Assembly (NCBI GenBank): GCA_002700095.1
Contig: PACL01000082.1
Location: 30,995 to 84,513 of the forward strand
DNA length: 53,519 nucleotides
Direction: 5' to 3'
Source: Fulvimarina sp.
GTDB lineage: Bacteria > Pseudomonadota > Alphaproteobacteria > Rhizobiales > Rhizobiaceae
Shown here: positions 1 through 8,775 of the stretch, in pieces
How positions within the stretch are numbered: the stretch's first letter is position 1
Layout: each line of letters starts with the position of its first letter
The notes under the pieces: generated by a model
Told to the model about the DNA's origin: nothing
Database searches by the model: none
Seen by the model: only the letters and a program-made list of their open reading frames with translations
Translations under genes and position numbers: made by a program

Positions 1-201
1 CCCGTCCTCGACGAAAAGGGCGAAGCGACCGCCCTTCGCCGGATCGAGGAGCGCGGCGAAGAGACTGGGCGAATCGATGCGCGGATGAGACAGGAAGTCG
101 ATGGTCCCATCCTCGGCAACGAGGGCGATGGTGTTCATGTCGCCGATCACCCCGTGCGCCGCGATGCGATTGGGAACGTCGGGTGTGGGTTTGTCGGCCA
201 T
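1..201 (-). CDS. Glycoside hydrolase family 15 protein, N-terminal fragment
   Basis: The reverse strand from 201 encodes MADKPTPDVPNRIAAHG followed by IGDMNTIALVAEDGTIDF and later SPSLFAALLDPAKGGRF. This is the characteristic start of bacterial GH15 proteins (glucoamylase or trehalase-like, with the N-terminal beta-sandwich domain). Only 67 codons lie in the window; the (alpha/alpha)6 catalytic barrel and its acidic residues are beyond the left edge, so the substrate cannot be judged. No signal peptide is visible, so a cytoplasmic enzyme is likely. It is transcribed away from the membrane protein gene that starts near 394, and the two share the intergenic region. Confidence 0.8.
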   Translation of the reverse strand, partial: MADKPTPDVPNRIAAHGVIGDMNTIALVAEDGTIDFLSHPRIDSPSLFAALLDPAKGGRFALFVEDG

Positions 202-304
202 TTGCGTCCTGCCTGAATTTTTCGTCCGACGAACATTGGCTGCTGGGCCGACGGGTAAAGGCCACAGCTTGTCGCAGTGCGAAAAGCCGCTGTGTGGCAA
301 GGAT

Positions 305-333
305 TTGCAACCATGCCAACGGCTGTTACATAT
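305..333 (+). promoter_or_regulatory. Candidate sigma-70-type promoter
   Basis: TTGCAA at 305-310 and ACATAT at 328-333 are separated by 17 bases, about 60 bases before the preferred start codon at 394. It supports a downstream start for that gene, because an upstream ATG at 277 would precede the promoter. This is a pattern match only. Confidence 0.35.
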
Positions 334-393
334 CCACGCAGGGGCACAGCAGCCGGCGTTTGGCGTCGGCCGGCCGAAGAAGGTTGGGAATTT

Positions 394-1557
394 TTGGGAA
401 GCGCGATCGAAAACAGTCTGCGGCGCGCCTTGGCGAAGGGAGATGGCTCCGATCCGGATTTCCGCCTGCAGATCTACGAGGCCGCCGAGCGGGCGCTGCT
501 GCGCCTCGAGGCCGACCGGGATATGGCGGAGGAGGCCAAGGAGAGGCATCGCCGCGAGCTGATCGCCGCGATCGAATCGATCGAGGACGATTTTGCCGAT
601 GGCAGTGCGTCCTTTGACGGGCCTGCCGAAGGCAGCTCTTCCGACGCCGACGCTGCGCCCCGCGCTGACGACGGAGCCGCCGCGGCGCCGGGGACCGGGC
701 GGGCGGGCACCGACCGGTGGCCCAAGGATGCGACGGCAGACGATCGAACGACTGGCGAACCGAGCTCGGACGAACTCGCCGAGCCGAATTTTGCCGGCCG
801 CGAAAGGCTGGTGGACGACGAGGACGGCTCGCAGGAGGAGGAAGGCGACGCCGGCTCGCATGCCTCGAGGCGCCGCCCGCGCCTCCTGGTCAGCCTCGTC
901 ATCACCCTTCTCCTCGTATTCCTCGTCGGAGCGGCGGTCTGGATGGTCCTGCCGTTCTTCTCGTCCCGGACGGTCGAGACGACCGGTCAGAGCGAGGCTG
1001 GCGCGGATGGCGGCCTGTCCGTTGCCGAGGCGATTCGCGAAAACACCGACACGGCACCGACGCAGGATGCGGCGCCAGCCTGGCTCGACGTCTATACGCC
1101 CGCCGCGCTTCGCGAATTCGCCGCGAGCGACGCCGCCATCACCGATGTCGCACCGGCCGGGGAGCAGCCGAGACTGCAGCTGACGGCGCCGTCCGACGGC
1201 CCGGCAGCAGAGGGTGAAACGGGTACCGCAACTACCGCGGGCGTCGCCCGGGAGATCGAGTTGCCGATGGCCGGCGATGTGGCGCGCCAGTTCGCCGGCA
1301 AGAAGGTGGAGGGCGAGATCGTCGTCGGCTCGCCCGACGGCAAGCCGCGGACCTTCACCCTGCGCTGCCTGTTCGGCGGCGAGACGGTCTGCGGTCGGCA
1401 ACGCTTCACCACCGCGTTGCCGGAGGAGAACTTCCTGTTCCATCTGGAATTTCCGCCCGAAGCCGTGACCGGCGGGCAGATCGCCCTCGATCCCTCGGTA
1501 GGCGCCGACGGCAAGGATCTGATGTTCTTCGGCCTGAAGCTGCGCAACGCCTCGTGA
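394..1557 (+). CDS. Hypothetical single-pass membrane protein
   Basis: I do not recognise a family. The 388-residue protein has an acidic, helical N-terminal part (about residues 1-60), a long low-complexity acidic and Ala/Gly/Asp-rich linker, a basic patch (HASRRRPR) and one transmembrane helix at about 161-186 (LLVSLVITLLLVFLVGAAVW). After it comes a periplasmic region ending in a compact domain with two cysteines (about 360-375). The start was set at TTG 394 because GAAGAAGG lies 10 bases upstream and a candidate promoter lies at 305-333. An ATG at 277 in the same frame would add 39 unconvincing residues. The topology suggests a cytoplasmic sensing or anchoring region and a small exported domain. 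Confidence 0.65.
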   Translation: MGSAIENSLRRALAKGDGSDPDFRLQIYEAAERALLRLEADRDMAEEAKERHRRELIAAIESIEDDFADGSASFDGPAEGSSSDADAAPRADDGAAAAPGTGRAGTDRWPKDATADDRTTGEPSSDELAEPNFAGRERLVDDEDGSQEEEGDAGSHASRRRPRLLVSLVITLLLVFLVGAAVWMVLPFFSSRTVETTGQSEAGADGGLSVAEAIRENTDTAPTQDAAPAWLDVYTPAALREFAASDAAITDVAPAGEQPRLQLTAPSDGPAAEGETGTATTAGVAREIELPMAGDVARQFAGKKVEGEIVVGSPDGKPRTFTLRCLFGGETVCGRQRFTTALPEENFLFHLEFPPEAVTGGQIALDPSVGADGKDLMFFGLKLRNAS

Positions 1558-1582
1558 GGCGGCGGGCTGTACCAATCCCCTT

Positions 1583-1602
1583 CGCCGCCGGGGACGGCGG
1601 CG
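1583..1602 (+). terminator. GC-rich hairpin after the membrane protein gene
   Basis: CGCCGCCG (1583-1590) pairs perfectly with CGGCGGCG (1595-1602) across a GGGA loop, 26 bases after the stop codon. There is no T-run, so it may be a weak or Rho-assisted terminator or an mRNA-end stabiliser. Confidence 0.35.
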
Positions 1603-1725
1603 CGTCCTGACGGTCACATTGGCATGCTAAGGAGCGTCGGATAGGGCCGGACGATTCGGGCCCCGCCAGCCCGGGCGTGGCGCCGCGACGGAACGCTCCT
1701 CCAACGACGAACCCACGAAGACGGC

Positions 1726-2985
1726 ATGCGCAGGAAACGCCTCACCTTCATCGCAGCCCTCTCGCTCCTCGCCCTGGCGCTCCTGCATCCCCATGCAGCG
1801 CTGACCGCGGCGCTGGTTTTTGTGATCCTCGTCCTGACCATCATGTGGCCGGCAAGGGAGGGCGCGAGGCGCAACGACGGGGACGGTCGGCCCTCCGATC
1901 AGACCTGGCCCGATAGCGGCATGAAGGCCGTGCTCGAGGCGCTGCAGGAGGCGGCGCTGATCATCGACCGGGACCTTCTGATCCGCTACCGCAATCCGGT
2001 CTCGGCCGTCGCCTTCGGCAACATGGCCCTCGCCGATCCCCTGTCGCTCCGCTTCCGCTCGCCCGAACTTCTCGCCTCGATCGAGACGGCGATCACCAAC
2101 GCCGTCGCGACGACCGCGATCCTCGAGGAGCGGCGGCCCATCGAGCGCCACTGGCTGGTCGAGGTCCTGCCGGTTCCCGCCCCCCAGGGAATGCCGCCGG
2201 TCTTCTTCCTCGTCCTGTTCCACGACCGAACCGCCGAGCGGCGGGTCGAGCGCATGCGCTCCGACTTCGTCGCCAACGCGTCCCACGAGCTGCGCACGCC
2301 GCTTGCCTCGCTCTCCGGCTTCATCGAGACGCTGCAGGGGCCGGCGCGGGACGATCCGCAAGCGAGAGACCGGTTCCTCGCCATCATGCGCGAGCAGGCA
2401 ACGCGGATGTCGCGGCTGATCGACGATCTCCTGTCGCTGTCGCGCATCGAGATGCGCCGGCACGTCGCGCCGCAGTCCCAGGCCGATCTCGTCGCCGTGC
2501 TCGCCAAGGTGCGGTCGCAGCTGACGCCTCTCGCCGAGGGGCTCGGCGTCGAGCTCGGCTTCGAAAGCTGCGAGGACCAGGTCCTCGTCGTCGGCGACGA
2601 GGACGAGTTGATCCAGGTCTTCGCCAATCTCATCGAGAACGCCTGCAAATACGGCGCCGAGGGCGGCCGCGTCGAGATCTCCCTGCGCCGTGCCACCGAG
2701 CGCGGCCAGCCGGTCGTCGACGCCTCGGTGCGCGATTTCGGGCCGGGCATTCCGGCCGAGCATGTGCCGCGGCTGACCGAGCGGTTCTACCGGGTCGACG
2801 TCGGCAATTCCCGGGCCAAGCGCGGCACCGGGCTGGGACTGTCGATCGTCCGGAACATCCTGCTGCGCCACCGCAGCCGCCTCATCGTGGATTCCGTCGT
2901 CGGCCATGGCTCGACCTTTACCGCCCGCTTCCCGGCTTTTGCCGAAAATGACGCCGAATCGGCCAAAACGTTAGAAATGCAATAA
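1726..2985 (+). CDS. phoR: Phosphate regulon sensor histidine kinase PhoR
   Basis: PhoR senses phosphate status through the Pst transporter and PhoU, and phosphorylates PhoB. The 419 residues show two N-terminal hydrophobic segments (about 7-20 and 25-41), a PAS-like region (about 66-165), and a HisKA domain with FVANASHELRTPLASLS (phospho-acceptor H187). The HATPase domain has an N box (NLIENACKYG, 301-310), G1 (DFGPGI, 338-342 region), F box (FYRVD) and G2 (GTGLGLSIV, 367-375). All catalytic boxes are intact. It lies directly before pstS, with phoB at the end of the same block, which fixes its identity among OmpR-family kinases. Its stop is 153 bases before pstS, and the Pho box sits between them. 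Confidence 0.95.
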   Translation: MRRKRLTFIAALSLLALALLHPHAALTAALVFVILVLTIMWPAREGARRNDGDGRPSDQTWPDSGMKAVLEALQEAALIIDRDLLIRYRNPVSAVAFGNMALADPLSLRFRSPELLASIETAITNAVATTAILEERRPIERHWLVEVLPVPAPQGMPPVFFLVLFHDRTAERRVERMRSDFVANASHELRTPLASLSGFIETLQGPARDDPQARDRFLAIMREQATRMSRLIDDLLSLSRIEMRRHVAPQSQADLVAVLAKVRSQLTPLAEGLGVELGFESCEDQVLVVGDEDELIQVFANLIENACKYGAEGGRVEISLRRATERGQPVVDASVRDFGPGIPAEHVPRLTERFYRVDVGNSRAKRGTGLGLSIVRNILLRHRSRLIVDSVVGHGSTFTARFPAFAENDAESAKTLEMQ

Positions 2986-3001
2986 TTTTAAGATACTTAA
3001 T

Positions 3002-3030
3002 CTGTCACACAACGGCAATCTCTCTGTCAT
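3002..3030 (+). promoter_or_regulatory. Pho box (PhoB operator) of pstS
   Basis: Three 7-base direct repeats occur at exact 11-base spacing: CTGTCAC (3002-3008), CGGCAAT (3013-3019, degenerate) and CTGTCAT (3024-3030). The outer two match the PhoB half-site consensus CTGTCAT, and 11-base periodicity is the hallmark of PhoB sites. It ends 108 bases before the pstS start codon, in the only sizeable gap between phoR and pstS. A possible -10 is TAGCTA at 3052-3057, but that part is uncertain. Confidence 0.85.
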
Positions 3031-3138
3031 AGACAGGTCTTGCGCAGCCTGTAGCTATGGCGCCGAACCACAGCAGCCCCAAAGCTGGCTGAAGCCCCCA
3101 AGGTTCGCACGCACAACCTCCACAGGGAGACCAATTCG

Positions 3139-4194
3139 ATGAACAAGACCCTTCTTGCCGGCCTCGCGCTCGGCACTGCCGCCGCCGCCTTCTCCGGTTC
3201 GGCCTTCGCCCAGAGCAACCAGCAGGTTCACGTTGCAGGTTCCTCGACGGTTCTGCCCTATGCGCAGATCGTTGCCGAGAACTTCGGCGAGACCTTCCCC
3301 GACTACCAGACCCCGGTCGTCGAGTCCGGCGGTTCCTCCGCCGGCCTGAAGCAGTTCTGCCAGGGCGTCGGCCCCGACACCATCGACATCGCGAACGCGT
3401 CGCGCTCGATCCGCGACAGCGAGATCAAGGCCTGCGCCGACGCCGGCGTGACCGACATCTCCGAAGTCAAGTTCGGCTATGACGGCATCGTCTTCGCCTC
3501 GTCGGCCTCCGGCCCGGACTTCAAGCTCACCCCCGCGATGGTCTTCACGGCAATGGCCGCCAAGGTCCCGCAGGACGGCAAGGTCGTCGAGAACCCGAAC
3601 AAGTCCTGGAACCAGGTCGAAGCCTCGCTCCCGGACCAGCAGATCACCTCTTTCATCCCGGCCTCCAACCACGGCACCCGCGAAGTGTTCGAGGAAAAGG
3701 TCCTGATGCAGGGCTGCGAGGATTCCGGCGCCAAGCAGGCCTTCATGGATAGCGGCATGGACAAGGATGCCACCGCAGAGGCGTGCACCTCGATCCGCAA
3801 CGACGGCTCGGTGTCGGAGATCTCGGGCGACTACACCGAGACCCTGGCCCGCATCGAAGCCAACAAGCAGGCCATCGGCGTGTTTGGTCTCGCCTTCTAC
3901 GAGCAGAACCAGGACAAGCTGAAGGTCGCCACGATCAACGACATCGTCCCCTCGGCCGAGACCATCGCCTCGGGTGAGTATCCGGTGTCGCGTCCGCTTT
4001 TCTTCTACGTCAAGCGCGCCCACCTCGGCGTCGTTCCGGGCCTGTCGGAATACGTCCAGTTCTTCCTCTCCGAGCAGATGACCGGCGAAGGTTCGCCGAC
4101 CGTCAACTACGGCCTCGTCGCTCTTCCGGAGACCGAGCGCCAGGAGCAGATCTCGAACTTCGAGAACGGCGTCCTCCTCGGCACCAAGTCCTGA
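3139..4194 (+). CDS. pstS: Phosphate ABC transporter substrate-binding protein PstS
   Basis: PstS is the periplasmic phosphate-binding protein that feeds the PstCAB importer. The 351-residue protein opens with a clear signal peptide (MNKTLLAGLALGT, hydrophobic core, AFA-QS cleavage near residue 24). It has the phosphate-binding loops VAGSSTVLPYA, SGGSSAGLKQF and SNHGTREVFE expected of the PstS/PBP-like family. The ATG follows a GGGAG ribosome site. It is the first gene after the Pho box, so it should be the most strongly induced under phosphate starvation. The 173-base spacer to pstC carries two hairpins (4212-4264), consistent with differential expression of binding protein and membrane components. 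Confidence 0.96.
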   Translation: MNKTLLAGLALGTAAAAFSGSAFAQSNQQVHVAGSSTVLPYAQIVAENFGETFPDYQTPVVESGGSSAGLKQFCQGVGPDTIDIANASRSIRDSEIKACADAGVTDISEVKFGYDGIVFASSASGPDFKLTPAMVFTAMAAKVPQDGKVVENPNKSWNQVEASLPDQQITSFIPASNHGTREVFEEKVLMQGCEDSGAKQAFMDSGMDKDATAEACTSIRNDGSVSEISGDYTETLARIEANKQAIGVFGLAFYEQNQDKLKVATINDIVPSAETIASGEYPVSRPLFFYVKRAHLGVVPGLSEYVQFFLSEQMTGEGSPTVNYGLVALPETERQEQISNFENGVLLGTKS

Positions 4195-4211
4195 TCGGAC
4201 TTCGCAGACAT

Positions 4212-4264
4212 CCTCTCGCCTAGCGAGAGGCCAGTTCCGCCGGCCGCACGAGCGGTCGGCGGAA
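4212..4264 (+). other. Two tandem mRNA hairpins between pstS and pstC
   Basis: Hairpin 1: CCTCTCGC (4212-4219) pairs with GCGAGAGG (4223-4230) around a 3-base loop, 8 of 8 pairs. Hairpin 2: a 13-bp stem, 4235-4247 with 4252-4264, has one G-T wobble and an ACGA loop. Neither is followed by a T-run. They probably protect the 3' end of pstS message or partly attenuate read-through into pstC. Confidence 0.7.
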
Positions 4265-4367
4265 TCGCCGTACGAGGACCCCTTCGCCCTCCTGCCCCCT
4301 CCAGCGGGCGGACGAGGCGGATGACCAACCCTCGTTCCCTGCAGCGCCGCGGCGAAAGTTTGCCCCC

Positions 4368-5858
4368 GTGTCCACGTTCACGATCATCCTCATCGTTCTC
4401 GCGATCGGCCTCGTCGGGGCCTATCTCGGCTATCAGCGCAGCCGGAGCCAGATGGCTCCCGAAGGCATGCGGCCCCATTCGCGACCGATCTACCACGCCT
4501 CCTTCGTGGCCTCATGGGCGATCATCCCGTCGCTCCTCCTCCTCGCGGCCTGGCTGGTCGTCTCCCCGATCGTCATCGCCGCCGACGTCCGCGGCAGCTT
4601 CCCCGAAGGCGTCCTGGCCGAGAGCCAGCTGACCGAGGATCTCGCCTACGGCATCGTCGAGTCCCTCGGCACCGGCCTGCAGGTCCTGCCCGCAGACGAG
4701 CGCCAGACGGTCACCGACACGACGCCGGTCAAGGATCTGATCGATCTCCTGCGCCAGCGCGGCGTTCCCGTCGCCTCCGCGAGCACCGACTGGATGGTGC
4801 CGATGGCGCTCCATCTCAACGCCATGCAGTTCTGGAGCCGCCTCGCGATGACCGCGGTCGTCATCGCTCTCGCCCTAGGCGGAGCCTATTGGGGATACCG
4901 CCAGATCGCGGTCAGGCTGCGGGCGCGCAACATCGTCGAATCCGTCGTCAAGGGGGCGCTGATCGCGGCCTCCTCGATCGCCGTGCTGACGACGGTCGGC
5001 ATCGTCTTCTCGATGCTGTTCGAGACGGTGGACTTCTTCTCGCGGATCTCGGCGGCGGAGTTCTTCTTCGGCACGACCTGGGAGCCGCGCTTCTCCAATG
5101 TGGGCTCGACCGGCAACGCCGGCAGCTTCGGCTTCATCCCGCTTCTTGCCGGCACGCTCTACATCGGGTTTGTCGCCATGCTGATCGCCGTGCCGATCGG
5201 GCTCTTCGCCGCGATCTACATGGCCGAATACGCCAGCAACCGCACGCGCTCCTTCGTCAAGCCGCTGCTCGAGGTGCTCGCCGGCATCCCGACCATCGTC
5301 TACGGCTTCTTCGCCCTCGTCACCGTCGGGCCGTTCCTGCGCGATCTCTCCGCCCAGGTCAGCGGCCTCCTCACCGGCGACTATGCCAGCTTCATCCAGG
5401 CGCAGAGCGTGCTGACAGCCGGCCTGGTGATGGCGATCATGCTGATCCCCTTCGTCTCCTCGCTCTCCGACGACATCATCACCTCGGTCCCCGGGTCGCT
5501 GCGTGACGGCTCGCTCGGCCTCGGGGCGACGCGGTCGGAAACGGTCAAGCGGGTGATCCTGCCGGCGGCACTGCCCGGCATCGTCTCCGCCATCCTCCTC
5601 ACCGCCTCGCGCGCCATCGGCGAGACGATGATCGTGGTGCTGGCGGCGGGCGTCGCCGCCAATCTGACGCTGAACCCGCTCGAACCGATGACCACGATCA
5701 CGGTCAAGATCGTCGCCCAGCTGACCGGCGACCTCGAGTTCGACACGCCGCAGACCCTCGTCGCCTTCGCACTCGGCATGACGCTGTTCGTCATCACCTT
5801 GTGCCTCAACATCTACGCGCTCTACATCGTGCGCAAATACAAGGAGCAGTACGAATGA
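4368..5858 (+). CDS. pstC: Phosphate ABC transporter permease PstC
   Basis: PstC is one of the two inner-membrane channel subunits of the phosphate importer. The 496-residue protein is of the long alphaproteobacterial type. It has an N-terminal helix (about 4-20), a second helix (46-72), an extra soluble segment (about 75-150), two further helices, and then the usual permease core from about 260 to the end. The EAA-like cytoplasmic loop GSLRDGSLGLGATRSETVKR near residue 375 contacts PstB. The start is GTG at 4368, the only start giving the N-terminal helix. The stop overlaps the pstA start as ATGA, so the two are translationally coupled. Confidence 0.94.
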   Translation: MSTFTIILIVLAIGLVGAYLGYQRSRSQMAPEGMRPHSRPIYHASFVASWAIIPSLLLLAAWLVVSPIVIAADVRGSFPEGVLAESQLTEDLAYGIVESLGTGLQVLPADERQTVTDTTPVKDLIDLLRQRGVPVASASTDWMVPMALHLNAMQFWSRLAMTAVVIALALGGAYWGYRQIAVRLRARNIVESVVKGALIAASSIAVLTTVGIVFSMLFETVDFFSRISAAEFFFGTTWEPRFSNVGSTGNAGSFGFIPLLAGTLYIGFVAMLIAVPIGLFAAIYMAEYASNRTRSFVKPLLEVLAGIPTIVYGFFALVTVGPFLRDLSAQVSGLLTGDYASFIQAQSVLTAGLVMAIMLIPFVSSLSDDIITSVPGSLRDGSLGLGATRSETVKRVILPAALPGIVSAILLTASRAIGETMIVVLAAGVAANLTLNPLEPMTTITVKIVAQLTGDLEFDTPQTLVAFALGMTLFVITLCLNIYALYIVRKYKEQYE

Positions 5859-7177
5859 GCGACGCCACCGCGAACGGCATCGCCGATACGGCTGCAGCCC
5901 GTCCTCCCCGGCGCGACATCGGCATCAAGAAGCGCTACGCCGCCGAGCGACGCTTCAAGATCTATGGCATCATCGCCATCGCCATCGGTCTCGCCTTCCT
6001 GGTGATGCTCATGACCAGCATCATCTCGAAGGGCTACACCGCCTTCTGGCAGACCGAGATCAAGGTTCCGATCACCTTCTCCGAGCAGGTTCTCGGCACC
6101 GCCGAACAGGCCAACCAGAGCCAGACCAAGCTTTTGATGGCCAACTATCCCCAGCTCGCCCGCGACGGTCTCGTCCAGCTGCTCGGGATCGATCCCGCCA
6201 ACAAGCAGGCCGTGAACGCCGCCAACGGCCTGATCTCGTCCGGCACGCGCGTTGCCCTGCGCGACATCGTCATGAACGACCTGTCGAAGATCGGGACGAC
6301 CGAGGACGTCTGGCTTTATGCGAGCTCCGAACTCGACAGCGCCCTGAAGGGACAGTACGACCTCGACGTCCCGGAGAACCGCCGCCCGATCAGCGACCTG
6401 CAGCTCCAGTACATCGAGAAGCTGGAGGCAGAGGGCGCCATCGAGCAAAGGTTCAACTGGGGCTTCTTCACCTATGGCGCCTCCTCGCGCGCCGAGACCG
6501 CTGGCCTCGGCGTCGCCATCATCGGCTCGCTCTACATGATGATGATCGTTCTCGTCCTGGCGCTGCCGATCGGCGTCGCGGCCTCGATCTATCTCGAGGA
6601 GTTCGCCCCGAAGAACAAGTTCACCGATCTCATCGAGGTCAACATCAACAACCTCGCGGCGGTCCCCTCGATCGTCTTCGGCCTGCTCGGCCTTGCCGTC
6701 TTCATCAACTGGATGGGCCTGCCGCGATCGGCCCCGCTGATCGGCGGGCTCGTGCTCACCCTGATGACGCTGCCGACGATCATCATCGCCACCCGGGCCG
6801 CCTTGCGGGCGGTGCCGCCGTCGATCCGCTGGGCCGCCCTCGGCCTCGGCGCCTCGAAGAACCAGACGGTCTTCCACCACGTCCTGCCGCTCGCGGCGCC
6901 GGGCATCCTGACCGGGACGATCATCGGCCTCGCCCAGGCCCTCGGCGAGACCGCGCCGCTGCTGCTGATCGGCATGGTCGCCTTCGTCGCCGACTATCCG
7001 GCAACCCCGATGGATCCTGCGACGGCCCTTCCCGTCCAGATCTACATGTGGGCAAATGAAGCCGAGCGCGCCTTCGTCGAACGCACCTCCGGCGCGATCA
7101 TCGTCCTGCTGGGCTTCCTGGCAATCATGAACCTGACGGCGATCTTCCTTCGCCGCCGCTTCGAACGACGCTGGTAG
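5855..7177 (+). CDS. pstA: Phosphate ABC transporter permease PstA
   Basis: PstA pairs with PstC to form the phosphate channel. The 440-residue protein has an N-terminal cytoplasmic tail, a helix at about 37-57, a large periplasmic segment (about 60-205, the DUF3333-type region typical of rhizobial PstA) and a C-terminal permease core. The coupling loop is SIRWAALGLGASKNQTVFHH. The ATG at 5855 overlaps the pstC stop (ATGA). An in-frame upstream start inside pstC would only add a shadow sequence and was not used. pstB follows after 9 bases. Confidence 0.94.
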   Translation: MSDATANGIADTAAARPPRRDIGIKKRYAAERRFKIYGIIAIAIGLAFLVMLMTSIISKGYTAFWQTEIKVPITFSEQVLGTAEQANQSQTKLLMANYPQLARDGLVQLLGIDPANKQAVNAANGLISSGTRVALRDIVMNDLSKIGTTEDVWLYASSELDSALKGQYDLDVPENRRPISDLQLQYIEKLEAEGAIEQRFNWGFFTYGASSRAETAGLGVAIIGSLYMMMIVLVLALPIGVAASIYLEEFAPKNKFTDLIEVNINNLAAVPSIVFGLLGLAVFINWMGLPRSAPLIGGLVLTLMTLPTIIIATRAALRAVPPSIRWAALGLGASKNQTVFHHVLPLAAPGILTGTIIGLAQALGETAPLLLIGMVAFVADYPATPMDPATALPVQIYMWANEAERAFVERTSGAIIVLLGFLAIMNLTAIFLRRRFERRW

Positions 7178-7186
7178 GAGCCGGAG

Positions 7187-7999
7187 ATGATGGAAAACAT
7201 TCAAGCGACTTTGAACAGGGATCCGGCCGTGCAAGCTGCCAAACCGATCAAGATGAAGAGCCGGAACGTCACCGTCCACTACGGTGCCAAGCAGGCTCTG
7301 AACGGGATATCGCTCGACATTCCCGAACACCAGGTGACGGCCCTCATCGGCCCGTCCGGTTGCGGCAAGTCCACCTATCTGCGCTGCCTGAACCGGATGA
7401 ACGATACGATCGATGCCGCCAAGGTCGCCGGCGAGATCCTGCTCGACGGCCAGGACGTCTATGATCCCGACATCGACGTCGTGGAGCTGCGCGCACGCGT
7501 CGGCATGGTGTTCCAGAAGCCGAACCCGTTCCCGAAGTCGATCTACGAAAACGTCGTCTACGGCCCGAAGATCCACGGTCTGGCCCATTCCAAGCAGGAT
7601 CTCGACGAGGTCGTGCAGACCAGCCTGCGCAAGGCCGGCCTGTGGAACGAGGTGAAGGATCGACTCGACGAGCCCGGCACCGGCCTGTCCGGCGGCCAGC
7701 AGCAGCGCCTCTGCATCGCCCGGGCGATCGCGGTGTCGCCGGAGGTGATCCTGATGGACGAGCCCTGCTCGGCGCTCGATCCGATCGCCACAGCCACGGT
7801 CGAGGAACTGATCGACGAATTGCGCGAGAACTACACCATCGTCATCGTCACCCACTCCATGCAGCAGGCGGCCCGCGTCTCGCAGCTGACCGCCATGTTC
7901 CATCTCGGCGATCTCGCCGAGAGCGGTCCGACGGAAAAGATGTTCTCCAATCCCGACGACAAGCGCACCCAGGACTACATCACCGGCCGATTCGGCTGA
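7187..7999 (+). CDS. pstB: Phosphate ABC transporter ATP-binding protein PstB
   Basis: PstB is the ATPase that drives PstCA. All motifs are present in the 270 residues: Walker [10 protein letters not shown] (55-63), Q-loop in [14 protein letters not shown] signature [16 protein letters not shown], Walker [14 protein letters not shown] and the switch His in VTHSMQQA. The LRCLNRMND stretch after Walker A is typical of PstB rather than other ABC ATPases. GGAG lies before the ATG. It sits 9 bases after pstA and 28 bases before phoU, in the same operon. Confidence 0.97.
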   Translation: MMENIQATLNRDPAVQAAKPIKMKSRNVTVHYGAKQALNGISLDIPEHQVTALIGPSGCGKSTYLRCLNRMNDTIDAAKVAGEILLDGQDVYDPDIDVVELRARVGMVFQKPNPFPKSIYENVVYGPKIHGLAHSKQDLDEVVQTSLRKAGLWNEVKDRLDEPGTGLSGGQQQRLCIARAIAVSPEVILMDEPCSALDPIATATVEELIDELRENYTIVIVTHSMQQAARVSQLTAMFHLGDLAESGPTEKMFSNPDDKRTQDYITGRFG

Positions 8000-8027
8000 C
8001 CGGGCAACCACGAGGGAGGCCGCCAGC

Positions 8028-8771
8028 ATGGCCGAACATATCGTCACCTCTTACGAGGACGAGCTGAAGTTCATCATCCGCCGCATCTCCGAGATGGGCG
8101 GCCAGGCCGAGCGCATGGTCGAGCAGGCGGTGAGCGCGCTGATGCGCTCCGACTGGGGTCTCGCCCAGTCGGTGGTCGCCGACGACCTGCTGCTCGACGC
8201 CGTGCAGCGGGAAGTCGACGAGCGCGCCATCCGCACCATCGCCAAGCGCCAGCCGATGGCGATCGACCTGCGCGAGATCGTCGGCGCGATCCGGATCTCG
8301 AACGATCTGGAACGGATCGGCGACCTCGCCAAGAACCCCGCCAAGCGGGTCATCGCCGTGCACGAGCACACCCAGCCGATGCAGCTCGTGCGGGGCATCG
8401 AGCATCTGGCCGATCTCGCCCTCGATCAGCTCAAGCAGGTGCTCGACGCCTATGCGACGCGCGACGAGACCCAGGCGCTCGCCGTGCGCGACGGCGACGA
8501 GGCCATCGACGCCGTCTACACCTCGATCTTCCGCGAGCTCCTGACCTACATGATGGAGGATCCGCGCAACATCACCGCCTGCACCCATCTGTTGTTCAGC
8601 GCCAAGAACATCGAGCGGATCGGCGACCATGCCACCAACATCGCCGAGACGGTCTACTACATCAAGACCGGCGAGCAGATGTCAGCCGAGCGGCCGAAGA
8701 GCGACGTGACGGCGTCTCTCGCCCATTCCGACCTGACCACCCCGCCCCCGCCGGGCGCCGCCGGAGAGTGA
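8028..8771 (+). CDS. phoU: Phosphate signaling complex protein PhoU
   Basis: PhoU links the Pst transporter to PhoR and damps the kinase when phosphate is sufficient. The 247-residue, mainly helical protein has the two-fold PhoU repeat (about 8-110 and 115-215). Segments such as RISEMGGQAERMVEQAV and FSAKNIERIGDHATNIAE carry the conserved acidic residues of each three-helix bundle. The C-terminal 25 residues are a variable Pro-rich tail. It is spaced 28 bases after pstB and 4 bases before phoB. Confidence 0.95.
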   Translation: MAEHIVTSYEDELKFIIRRISEMGGQAERMVEQAVSALMRSDWGLAQSVVADDLLLDAVQREVDERAIRTIAKRQPMAIDLREIVGAIRISNDLERIGDLAKNPAKRVIAVHEHTQPMQLVRGIEHLADLALDQLKQVLDAYATRDETQALAVRDGDEAIDAVYTSIFRELLTYMMEDPRNITACTHLLFSAKNIERIGDHATNIAETVYYIKTGEQMSAERPKSDVTASLAHSDLTTPPPPGAAGE

Positions 8772-8775
8772 CGGA

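Noticed and set aside
1603..1640. A second Pho box upstream of phoR
   Set aside because: Only one partial match (CGGTCAC) without an 11-base partner of acceptable quality.
5822..8047. A 741-codon open frame on the minus strand over pstA and pstB
   Set aside because: It is antisense to genes with complete functional motifs; such long shadow frames are normal in high-GC DNA with strong third-position bias.
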